A DNA stretch of 36,021 bases, taken from contig JAUCBJ010001292.1 of assembly GCA_032718475.1 (NCBI GenBank), positions 1 to 36,021 on the forward strand, read 5' to 3'. The stretch comes from Nemertoderma westbladi. Taxonomy: Eukaryota; Xenacoelomorpha; Nemertodermatida; Nemertodermatidae. Under the pieces are notes generated by a model that did not search any database, was not told where the DNA came from, and worked only from the letters and a program-made list of their open reading frames with translations. This document shows, in pieces, positions 8,293 through 17,474 of this stretch (positions within the stretch are counted from its first letter, which is position 1; each line of letters starts with the position of its first letter). The translations under genes were made by a program, and so were the position numbers.

Positions 8293-8535
8293 ATGAATGG
8301 GGACAATGAACCGTGGTGTATTAGTGGTAACCTAGTTGATGTTCAGTGGAAGTTTGGTATCGTAGCGTCTAGCAGCGAATGTCAGAAGGTCGGCTCCTGT
8401 TACATCCAACTGAAACTTTGTGTCACCAAGGATAATAAACTAGATTACGTATTTATGGAATTAAATATGGAACAATTCTATGAGTTGCTACATGGATTAG
8501 AGAAATGCAAAAAGAGTTTAGATGCTTTGAATTAA
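8293..8535 (+). CDS. COMMD6: COMM domain-containing protein 6-like
   Basis: Encodes 80 residues that are almost entirely a COMM domain. The segment NLVDVQWKFGIVASSSEC matches the start of the COMM domain (human COMMD6 has QLVDFQWKLGMAVSSDTC), and the end (MELNMEQFYELLHGLEKC) fits the amphipathic C-terminal part. COMMD proteins form the hetero-decameric ring of the Commander complex, which recycles membrane proteins from endosomes. COMMD6 is the short member lacking a full N-terminal helical domain, and the length here (80 against about 85) agrees. The start is the first ATG after in-frame stops. The gene is intronless. TMEM243 follows on the same strand after 179 nt with no AATAAA or ATTAAA between. 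Another COMMD paralogue cannot be fully excluded, but the length favours COMMD6. Confidence 0.88.
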   Translation: MNGDNEPWCISGNLVDVQWKFGIVASSSECQKVGSCYIQLKLCVTKDNKLDYVFMELNMEQFYELLHGLEKCKKSLDALN

Positions 8536-8714
8536 GTTCGTTGCAGCGACTTTGTTGGGATTACATTTTATAAGATTATTTATTGTCGAACAATTAATAG
8601 GGCCTACAAAAATAGGCTTGTATGATTTGAATATTTAACTATTAATTATTATATTGAATATTTATACTTTAACTAGAACAGCATTAGTTCTACCATTTAT
8701 CACGGCTAGTTAAT

Positions 8715-9068
8715 ATGGCTTCCGTTTCTTCCTCAACCTACGCTTACGAACCGATGCCATTATTTGGAGATGAGTCGCCACACGAAAGGGCTATTAATCT
8801 CGGGGTTGGAATCCTAACAACTGTATTCGTTATTATCACATTAATTTGCGCTTTTATCTTCCCTAAATGGCCTCCAGATATATACAATATATTCCTGGCC
8901 ATCTGCATTGTTCTAATATGCAGCTCCAACCTGATACTAACATTCTGGTATAGACAGGGTACAGTGGATCCTCGATTTCGTAAACTAATATTTTACAATG
9001 CATTTTGTATTGCTCTATTGTGTATTTGTGCAAATTTGTTCTTTCACAAACTAAGATCGCCTGATTAA
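8715..9068 (+). CDS. TMEM243: Transmembrane protein 243
   Basis: Encodes 117 residues with four hydrophobic segments at about 29-49, 53-75, 78-84 merging into 60-80, and 92-110. The family is recognised by PLFGDESPHERAINLGVG (human RPLFGETSAKDRIINLVVG), FIFPKWPPDIYNIFLAICI, WYRQGTVDPRFRKLI and the end CICANLFFHKL. Length matches the human protein (118). The molecular function is not established; the human gene was noted in connection with drug-resistant cells. The gene is intronless and starts at the first ATG after a stop at 8711-8713 (TAA). It may share a transcript with COMMD6 upstream. A 45-bp minisatellite begins about 100 nt after its stop. Confidence 0.93.
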   Translation: MASVSSSTYAYEPMPLFGDESPHERAINLGVGILTTVFVIITLICAFIFPKWPPDIYNIFLAICIVLICSSNLILTFWYRQGTVDPRFRKLIFYNAFCIALLCICANLFFHKLRSPD

Positions 9069-9172
9069 TATATAAACCTTAAAGATTTATAATTTCCACA
9101 TTTATTTAATTATACTTTGAAAATATACTTTTATGTTCGTGTGGGAAATTGCATTCCAAGTTGGCGTAATTT

Positions 9173-9640
9173 GTGGCTGTGGAAGAGGGGGAATATGTTA
9201 CTGACTGTAGTGATTGTATAGTTGCGGAAGGGGGGGAATATGTTACTGACTGTAGTGATTGTATAGTTGCGGAAGGGGGGGAATATGTTACTGACTGTAG
9301 TGATTGTATAGTTGCGGAAGGGGGGGAATATGTTACTGACTGTAGTGATTGTATAGTTGCGGAAGGGGGGAAAGGGGGGAATATGTTACTGACTGTAGTG
9401 ATTGTATAGTTGCGGAAGGGGGGAAATATGTTACTGACTGTAGTGATTGTATAGTTGCGGAAGGGGGGGAATATGTTACTGACTGTAGTGATTGTATAGT
9501 TGTGGAAGGGGGGGAATATGTTACTGACTGTAGTGATTGTATAGTTGCGGAAGAGGGGGAATATGTTACTGACTGTAGTGATTGTATAGTTGCGGAAGGG
9601 GGGGAATATGTTACTGACTGTAGTGATTGTATATCTTCAT
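9173..9640 (+). repeat. 45-bp minisatellite
   Basis: About ten and a half nearly identical copies of a 45-nt unit beginning GTTGCGGAAGGGGGGGAATA and ending GTAGTGATTGTATA. Because 45 is divisible by three, one frame stays open through the array and would encode the 15-residue repeat VAEGGEYVTDCSDCI. Near 9361-9380 one copy has eight extra bases in its G-run, which shifts the frame. Units differ only by rare substitutions (for example GTGG, GAGG), so the array is young. No start, splice context or conserved partner supports translation. Confidence 0.95.
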
Positions 9641-10261
9641 TTGAACTGCAATGATCGATTTAGTCGGTGTAGGTAGACGCATTCAAAAAATATTATTTAG
9701 TTTTTGAGATATTTGCGCTAATTGTTAAAGGCTGACGCAATCAATCAGCAAAGTATTGTTGAGGTGAACCACCGCCTACATGTGGGATATATAAATTATT
9801 AATTAAATTGATAACTTGTTTTGAGAGTGTCTTTGTCTCATATTTGATCATCAATCATTGCGGTTCTAATTTTTAGCTGTCAGACTGCATTCATTTCTAG
9901 TTAAATACCTTTAGGGGCCATCATTAACTTACGTAACGCAATGGAGGCGGGGGTCCAACCAATCGTCACAATTTGTGGCATAAAAGGGTTCGAAAAAAAC
10001 GTGACATAGACATAATTGTCTATATAGTCAAACATATCAAGAAGATTACCAAATCTAAAAACTTTCAGTATGTTGTGTCAACCATATCCTTGGCCTATCA
10101 CCTAAACAGAGCTCCTCTGCTGCTATAAGACTGACCAAACAAAACATAATGGACAAGTTAAACTTGGCAGTAAATTGTGATCTTCTTCAGACACTTACAA
10201 CTATCCATATGCCACCATCATTCGTTTCGCCGATATCGGAAATAGACAGACACGAATCAAA
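9641..10261. other. Spacer between two tandem arrays
   Basis: No gene recognised. The segment 9912-10010 (AGGGGCCATCATTAACTTAC, then a G-rich part and ACGTGACATA) resembles one end of a widespread non-autonomous DNA transposon type that carries GGGGCCAT termini and ACGTAA/ACGTGAC motifs; the opposite end is missing. Confidence in that reading is low. Confidence 0.3.
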
Positions 10262-12890
10262 GATTAAGAGCGAATCACGGATAAGTGCGAATCAAGGATA
10301 AGTGCGAATCAAGGCTAAGTGCGAATCAAGGTTAAGTGTGAATCAAGGATAAGTGTGAATCAAGGATAAGTGTGAATCAAGGATAAGTGTGAATCAAGGA
10401 TAAGTGTGAATCAAGGATAAGTGTGAATTAAGGATAAGTGTGAATCAAGGATAAGTGTGAATCAAGGATAAGTGTGAATCAAGGATAAGTGTGAATCAAG
10501 GATAAGTGTGAATCAAGGATAAGTGTGAATCAAGGATAAGTGTGAATCAAGGATAAGTGCGAATCAAGGATAAGTGCAAATCAAGGCTAAGTGCGAATCA
10601 AGGTTAAGTGTGAATCAAGGATAAGTGCGAATCAAGGATAAGTGCGAATCAAGGCTAAGTGCGAATCAAGGTTAAGTGTGAATCAAGGATAAGTGTGAAC
10701 CAAGGATAAGTGTGAATCAAGGATAAGTGTGAATCAAGGATAAGTGTGAATCAAGGATAAGTGTGAATCAAGGATAAGTGCGAATCAAGGATAAGTGCGA
10801 ATCAAGGCTAAGTGCGAATCAAGGTTAAGTGTGAATCAAGGATAAGTGTGAATCAAGGATAAGTGTGAATCAAGGATAAGTGTGAATCAAGGATAAGTGT
10901 GAATCAAGGATAAGTGTGAATTAAGGATAAGTGTGAATCAAGCATAAGTGTTAATCAAGGATAAGTGCGAATCAAGGCTAAGTGCGAATCAAGGTTAAGT
11001 GTGAATCAAGGATAAGTGTGAATCAAGGATAAGTGTGAATCAAGGATAAGTGTGAATCAAGGATAAGTGTGAATCAAGGATAAGTGTGAATCAAGGATAA
11101 GTGTGAATCAAGGATAAGTGTGAATCAAGGTTAAGTGTGAATCAAGGATAAATGCGAATCAAGGATAAGTGTGAATCAAGGATAAGTGTGAATCAAGGAT
11201 AAGTGTGAATCAAGGATAAGTGTGAATCAAGGATAAGTGTGAATCAAGGATAAGTGTGAATCAAGGATAAGTGTGAATCAAGGATAAGTGTGAATCAAGG
11301 ATAAGTGCGAATCAAGGATAAGTGTGAATCAAGGATAAGTGTGAATCAAGGCTAAGTGCGAATCAAGGTTAAGTGTGAATCAAGGATAAGTGTGAATCAA
11401 GGATAAGTGTGAATCAAGGTTAAGTGTGAATCAAGGATAAATGCGAATCAAGGATAAGTGTGAATCAAGGATAAGTGTGAATCAAGGATAAGTGTGAATC
11501 AAGGCTAAGTGCGAATCAAGGTTAAGTGTGAATCAAGGATAAGTGTGAATCAAGGATAAGTGTGAATCAAGGTTAAGTGTGAATCAAGGATAAGTGTGAA
11601 TCAAGGATAAGTGCGAATCAAGGATAAGTGCGAATCAAGGTTAAGTGTGAATCAAGGATAAGTGTGAATCAAGGATAAGTGTGAATCAAGGATAAGTGTG
11701 AATCAAGGATAAGTGCGAATCAAGGATAAGTGCGAATCAAGGCTAAGTGCGAATCAAGGTTAAGTGCGAATCAAGGATAAGTGCGAATCAAGGCTAAGTG
11801 CGAATCAAGGTTAAGTGTGAATCAAGGATAAGTGTGAATCAAGGATAAGTGTGAATCAAGGATAAGTGTGAATCAAGGATAAGTGTGAATCAAGGTTAAG
11901 TGTGAATCAAGGATAAATGCGAATCAAGGATAAGTGCGAATCAAGGTTAAGTGCGAATCAAGGATAAGTGCGAATCAAGGCTAAGTGCGAATCAAGGTTA
12001 AGTGTGAATCAAGGATAAGTGTGAATCAAGGATAAGTGCGAATCAAGGCTAAGTGCGAATCAAGGTTAAGTGTGAATCAAGGATAAGTGTGAATCAAGGA
12101 TAAGTGTGAATCAAGGATAAGTGCGAATCAAGGCTAAGTGCGAATCAAGGTTAAGTGTGAATCAAGGATAAGTGTGAATCAAGGATAAGTGCGAATCAAG
12201 GATAAGTGCGAATCAAGGCTAAGTGCGAATCAAGGTTAAGTGTGAATCAAGGATAAGTGTGAATCAAGGATAAGTGTGAATCAAGGATAAGTGTGAATCA
12301 AGGATAAGTGTGAATCAAGGATAAGTGTGAATCAAGGATAAGTGCGAATCAAGGATAAGTGCGAATCAAGGCTAAGTGCGAATCAAGGTTAAGTGTGAAT
12401 CAAGGATAAGTGTGAATCAAGGATAAGTGTGAATCAAGGATAAGTGTGAATCAAGGATAAGTGTGAATCAAGGATAAGTGTGAATTAAGGATAAGTGTGA
12501 ATCAAGGATAAGTGTGAATCAAGGATAAGTGTGAATCAAGGATAAGTGTGAATCAAGGATAAGTGTGAATCAAGGATAAGTGTGAATCAAGGATAAGTGC
12601 GAATCAAGGATAAGTGCCAATCAAGGCTAAGTGCGAATCAAGGTTAAGTGTGAATCAAGGATAAGTGTGAATCAAGGATAAGTGTGAATCAAGGATAAGT
12701 GTGAATCAAGGATAAGTGTGAATCAAGGATAAGTGTGAATTAAGGATAAGTGTGAATCAAGGATAAGTGTGAATCAAGGATAAGTGTGAATCAAGGATAA
12801 GTGTGAATCAAGGATAAGTGTGAATCAAAGATAAGTGCGAATCAAGGTTAAGTGTGAATCAATTTTATGTGCGAATTAAGGATTAAGTGC
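10262..12890 (+). repeat. 17-bp satellite array, about 154 units
   Basis: Tandem units of GAATCAAGGATAAGTGT. Four common variants differ at two places: GAT, GCT or GTT before AAG, and GTGT or GTGC. The GCT unit with GTGC is almost always followed by a GTT unit, and this pair recurs at irregular multiples of 17 (for example near 10313, 10587, 10651, 10806, 12045, 12130, 12215, 12370, 12625), giving a higher-order structure. Every frame contains stops, so it is non-coding. The edges decay at both ends. Confidence 0.97.
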
Positions 12891-12925
12891 ACTCGTAAAA
12901 GTTCAATGGGAACCAGGCTTCTGTT

Positions 12926-12945
12926 GGGGGGGGGGGGGGGGGGGG
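12926..12945 (+). repeat. Poly(G) tract of 20
   Basis: Uninterrupted run of G just after the 17-bp satellite decays. Length is likely polymorphic and uncertain. Confidence 0.9.
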
Positions 12946-13785
12946 TAAAAAGTTAGATAGTTATTGATGTGCGACCTCCCAGCCTTATGGGTAATACCCG
13001 ATAGAGAGAGCCTTCGGGTTGCCTCCGGTGTTGCGTATTTCACTCGTTCACCGCGAAGGAAGACTATTTTATTTGATGCCGTATATTTTTTTCCAAGAAT
13101 TGAATAATCAAAGTTCAAATAATCGATTGAATTTGAAAATTATTTCAAATGGTGAAAAAGGGTTTGATGATTTATTACTGTATCGGTGAATTTTGATCAA
13201 TTTTGGTATCCAAAACTGGTAAAGAAAACATTACCTAAATATATTAGAAATAATGTCATTGAATAATGAATAATAAAACATAATATTGGCGCGACTGTAA
13301 GTTCAAGCATTTAGGGCCTAATTGTTAAAATATAAGCATTTATTTCGAATTATTTAAATATATTTCAGATTATAACCACAGCTAATAATGTTCCGGTATG
13401 CTGATTTGTATTTAGATAAATAAAATTAAGAATAGCCGTGAAACAAAACTATTTCCTGCGCGGTGGTCATAAAATATATATGGAATTAGTTTTATTTAGA
13501 ATTGTGGCTTAGACCCGTATAACGACACCAATATATTGCAATATAACTCGGTCATTAATAATGGCATAGTAACAAAGTATTGGCAAGTTGTATTTTCGAG
13601 GTGTTTTTTTATTATACATTTTGTTATATAAACTGTCCTAGGGGTCTTAATCTTAACCTCGAACGGTAAGTTCTATTTTACGGAAAATAATTAATCTTTT
13701 TTATGTTAAATAGGGAAGGGTGCAGGTTACAGTGCACGTTATTCCAACCAAACATAAAACTTCAATTGAACAATGAACAGGATAC

Positions 13786-13832
13786 AGTTTTATTTTTGAG
13801 AGTAATCAGCTGTTATTTGCGTCGATTTTCCA
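13786..13832 (+). repeat. Dispersed repeat, copy 2
   Basis: Nearly identical to 4684-4730 in the same orientation, differing at a few positions (for example GAGAGTAATCAGC against GGGAGTAATCAGT). Both copies lie in the non-coding space beside genes and near G/C homopolymers. Confidence 0.6.
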
Positions 13833-13934
13833 GTGGAGAGAGATGAATTTGTTTGCGTAGAAAGTTCCCCTATCTGCTCTTTATTATTGGCGCAATTTTA
13901 GAACTAATTAATCCCATCACATATAGATGTTATT

Positions 13935-14060
13935 GTATCGGCTTCCATCTCGAGGTCCCGGTTTGAATCCGACACCACGCCAATAAGACCCCATAAGGTC
14001 GACGACACACCTCATCGTACGTGGTTTGAAGAGATATGGGATATGAAAAGCAATCATGCA
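13935..14060 (+). mobile_element. 5'-truncated tRNA-derived SINE-like fragment
   Basis: GAGGTCCCGGTTTGAATCCG looks like the T-arm of a tRNA, with GGTTTGAATCC one base off the pol III B-box consensus. About 20 nt upstream resemble an anticodon arm (TCGGCTTCCATCTCGAGG). The tRNA 5' half and A box are missing, so this is not a functional tRNA. Text after it (CACGCCAATAAGACCCC) would be the SINE body. Confidence 0.4.
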
Positions 14061-14252
14061 ATTAATTCCTAAATTAGTCGTCTACCCAGATTAAAAAGTG
14101 CGCAAGTGATGGGATTAGTCCGTCCTAGGTCCTACAATTGCACCAAAGATATTTCCGGTAAAATAAAACTTATCACGTTCATATAACGAAATTTATAAAC
14201 AATGGCACTATATTACTGTATATGGATTATAAATTGTATTAATTGCTGAATA

Positions 14253-15410
14253 TTATGTATCCATAGAAACAAATAAATTAGGATAAAAAACCAATCCTTG
14301 TATAGATTCATCTCGACAGATTACGTTATGTCTTTCCGCCAATAACAGCCGTTCTTTAGCGAGAACCAATGAGATCCCTATAGTGGCGGCCAATCCTGAG
14401 GCCGATAGATTCCCCGACTTAGCAACCAGCTGTTCCACCTCGCCGACCACGCGCTCGTCGCTATGACTTGTCAGCTGTACGACCACGACCCCGGAATCGA
14501 AAGTCCGCAACGAGAGTGGCAGTTTCAACTGGGCGAACAATCTACACGAGTTGAGCAGATCGTCCGGACTGATCAGCTGAACGCCCCGGGCGCGGTTCAC
14601 GTAGCAGTAGACGTCGGCCAACGCCATGGTACCGCCGAGCTCCCGGATCGGTTCCACCAGCACTCGGCACAGTTCCTTCGCGAGTTCCTTATGGTAGGTA
14701 GTCCCGGAGCCGTGGGTTGCCCTGGTAACCGGGTTCTCCACGCCCAGACTCAGTAGATAGGCTTTAAATTGTACTGTCTCGTCCTCGGATATGGAACCCT
14801 GTCTGTCGGTGATCTTCTTGGCAATGTTATTAGATAGCGCGACCATATCCTTAGCGAACACCATTAATTGGTTGAGATCCTCGAAGGCCTTACTAATATT
14901 AGCTTCGGTTTCCTTTTGGCGTTTCTCAATGTTTCGCTCGATTCCGACAATTCCAGCACGGAGTGGTCGATCCTTTCCGACTCCACCGGGCCCAACTCCC
15001 AGGCCCGCTGATTTCTCCCATTCCCGGTTCTTTAACACTTCCTGTAAGGCTTTCAGGAATTTATTCATTCCGCCGTCTAGGAATCCCAACTGTATGAAAG
15101 CGAACGCGCTGCACCGTACCGGTCCGCTTGGTTTATCGGGAGGAGCGGCGCTCAGATGAATCGAGATTTTAGCGCTGTGGGAGAAAGAACTCGGCGTTGA
15201 TTCCAACTGGAGGGCGTGACTTAATTGCAACGCCATCACCTGGTCGTTGTAAGAAACGTCCTGCCATATGATGCGAAGGTTTGTGAGCGTGCACCGTCCG
15301 CCATCGTAGCCGGATTTTCGATCTCCGTCGTACAATCTAACTCCGGATTGTTGGGAAACTACACGCTCGTTGGCAACTAGTGCATACGACGTCCAGTATA
15401 ACCGATCCAT
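14253..15410 (-). CDS. VPS36: ESCRT-II subunit VPS36, intronless
   Basis: Encodes a full-length 385-residue VPS36 (human 386). VPS36 is the ESCRT-II subunit that binds phosphoinositide and ubiquitin and sorts cargo into multivesicular endosomes. The N-terminal GLUE domain spans about 1-130 (MDRLYWTS, GVRLYDGDRKSGYDGGRCTL, RIIWQD). A helical region follows with IVGIERNIEKRQKET and AFEDLNQLM. The winged-helix core contains GVENPVTRATHGSGTTYHKE, YVNRARGVQLISPDDLL, FDSGVVVVQL and LAKERLLLAERHNVICRDES. No NZF fingers interrupt GLUE, as usual in animals. The start is the family start. The gene has no introns, although vertebrate VPS36 has many. Its mid-section is richer in GC than the flanks. Confidence 0.97.
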   Translation of the reverse strand: MDRLYWTSYALVANERVVSQQSGVRLYDGDRKSGYDGGRCTLTNLRIIWQDVSYNDQVMALQLSHALQLESTPSSFSHSAKISIHLSAAPPDKPSGPVRCSAFAFIQLGFLDGGMNKFLKALQEVLKNREWEKSAGLGVGPGGVGKDRPLRAGIVGIERNIEKRQKETEANISKAFEDLNQLMVFAKDMVALSNNIAKKITDRQGSISEDETVQFKAYLLSLGVENPVTRATHGSGTTYHKELAKELCRVLVEPIRELGGTMALADVYCYVNRARGVQLISPDDLLNSCRLFAQLKLPLSLRTFDSGVVVVQLTSHSDERVVGEVEQLVAKSGNLSASGLAATIGISLVLAKERLLLAERHNVICRDESIQGLVFYPNLFVSMDT

Positions 15411-17474
15411 GTGAGATAGGTTTACTTTACTACCGATAGTAAAGGCCTACCGGTATAGTACGGTAACTAACTAATAAGGCTAATAATAATAAGAAACAAT
15501 TAATTATTGGACTTAATATTGGGATGTTAATAAAGCTTGAAGCTTGATGAGATGATCGCTGAATAAAACCAAAGCGGATAACGCAACTTTTTTGTTATTA
15601 GCGTACTGACGCATTGCTACAATAACATTTTGTATAACATTTTGCTGGCAGGAACTGCTACCGGTACCGGTAGGCCTACAGCTAAACTGTACTTAACATT
15701 TGACAGGAAATATTTTTCAGTTTAGGGAAGGTCAGACCAATGCGTGGGAAATGTTGGAATGAACTTACAACCATTGATCGAACCTTTGGTCTACTATTCT
15801 ATTACTATAGCAAAGTCGACGAAATTATTATATTACATTATCGTCCATTGATTGCAATGATACTGAAACCCATATATTAAAGTAAAACAGATTCCGGTGA
15901 GTTATATTATATTAGGTTGTTGTAGCCAGCGGTGCTGCGAAATCAGAGAAAAGTTTGGTAAGGTGACGATGAATTTTGGCTTCAGAGTCCAGTCCAACAA
16001 GCAAAATTAGAAGAAATAATTAATAATTAATTAAAAATTATTCAAAAAATGTTGCCATTTTCATAACAAAATATATTTAACAGCTGATATAGAAAATATA
16101 CCTGCACCAAAACAAGAAACAAACTGATAATACAAACAAAGAAGATGTGACATCAATTTATTCACTCACCGATTTTATAATAAATAAATACCTGTATAAA
16201 TTTAACAGACAATCAATATAAATAATATATAATAAATAAGTTCCGGGTATATTTAGAAGCTTTTAAGTTGTCCAAGAACATATAACTTAAAATATATACC
16301 TACCATATCAGACCAGACTACTGATAGTAGGGTTAGGAGACCATAACTTAATTGAAAATTAAACCATTTAATGACAAACGCATAAGAAACTGGCCAAATT
16401 GCACTTCAACAGCTGATAGTTACTAAATACTAACGATTCTATTGATTTAATGTAGCACTTTATAGTATAAAACCTAAACACTACTTCACTAAAGAATTGA
16501 CGTTGTATTCAATAATATAATAAGTGGTAAACTTTACTACGATAAAAGCAGCAAAGTAAAGAACGTTTGCATTTTATAACAATAACGTAACTATTTACTG
16601 CATGTGTAACATTCTAATTATCAATATTAATTAAGTGATAGATTACGAGTTAAATATTAAACTTTATTACAAAACGGAAATATTTAATGTAAAAAATGGC
16701 TTAATTTCATAAAAATGTAATGTTAAACAGTGGTTTGGTTAGCTACAGTGGGTTGTAGGTGTGACAGTATACAGATGGGGCTGCTTAGCTTACTCTTATT
16801 AACGGTAGTGTTGTAAAACTATCAGCCAGCTATACAGAGCGGTACATTTGATTATTGATATTATTTGACTACAGTGATAACATGGAAACTGAAAGTAATT
16901 TGTGGTCTACCAGCACCGGACCGGTATGGGTAACGGGGGTGACGGGCGGAACTCTGTGTCATACGGACCCGGAAGTTCTCAACCGCCGTAAAAAGTTCTA
17001 CAATGTTAATAATATAAAGTAGATGTATAAGAATGTATCTCTTACCTGTACGGATCACGTAGTCCTGGAAAATTATATTGAAATCGTTAATAAGTCAATT
17101 TTTACGTTTCTAAAAGACCTTATTTTAGAAACATTTTTGCGCAGAAAATATCATATTTTGTAATTTATCTTGTTGCATAATATGAGACCGAGTTACCTGA
17201 CTGCACAATAATCTATAAAAAAGGATCCAGTAACCAAAAACCTCCGACATATTTGTGTACGTTTTGGTAAAATGGGTGAAATATTACAAATTAATAACGA
17301 TAAACTAACGACGCCGTTAGATAAATCTACAATAAACCTCTACTGTCATGGTGTCTGTGTATCTCGAGTAGAGAATAACTGCGATTTTAAATTAAACTGC
17401 GGGGCACTGTTATGAAAAACGGAAATAATTAATTAATTGTTTGAAAAAACAATGGAATTCATCAGGAGGTCTCC
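15411..17474. other. Spacer between VPS36 and TMEM168
   Basis: Both neighbours are on the minus strand, so this holds the VPS36 upstream region and the TMEM168 3' region. 15900-16860 is very AT-rich without features. A GC-rich island at 16880-17064 is described separately. 17070-17470 shows nothing. Confidence 0.4.
16862..17064 (-). other. GC-rich island with exon-like signals
   Basis: A sharply GC-richer patch in AT-rich surroundings. On the minus strand, TTTTCCAG then GACTACGTGATCCGTACAG then GTAAGAG reads as a 19-nt exon (17046-17064) with a good acceptor and donor. A further acceptor, ACATTGTAG, lies 48 nt on. Joined or unspliced, the frame stays open through ELFTAVENFRVRMTQSSARH to a stop near 16862. 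On the plus strand a 46-codon frame also starts at 16882. I do not recognise either product. It could be a terminal exon, an alternative TMEM168 3' exon or chance. Confidence 0.25.

Larger units (their letters stand above)
12891..14252. other. Spacer downstream of VPS36
   Basis: Contains a poly(G) run of 20 at 12926-12945, a short GC-rich patch at 12965-13060 with no recognisable product, AT-rich sequence, a second copy of the 4680-4730 repeat at 13786-13832, and a tRNA-like fragment near 13935. No gene recognised. Confidence 0.5.

Noticed and set aside
10262-12890. Regular repeats suggested a CRISPR-like array.
   Set aside because: Units are head-to-tail without unique spacers, the genome is eukaryotic and no cas-like gene is present.
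13935-13990. Possible tRNA gene.
   Set aside because: Only the T-arm and part of the anticodon arm are present; no acceptor stem or A box can be formed.
14463-15159. Plus-strand frames of 97 and 122 codons opposite VPS36.
   Set aside because: They are antisense shadows of the intact VPS36 coding sequence.
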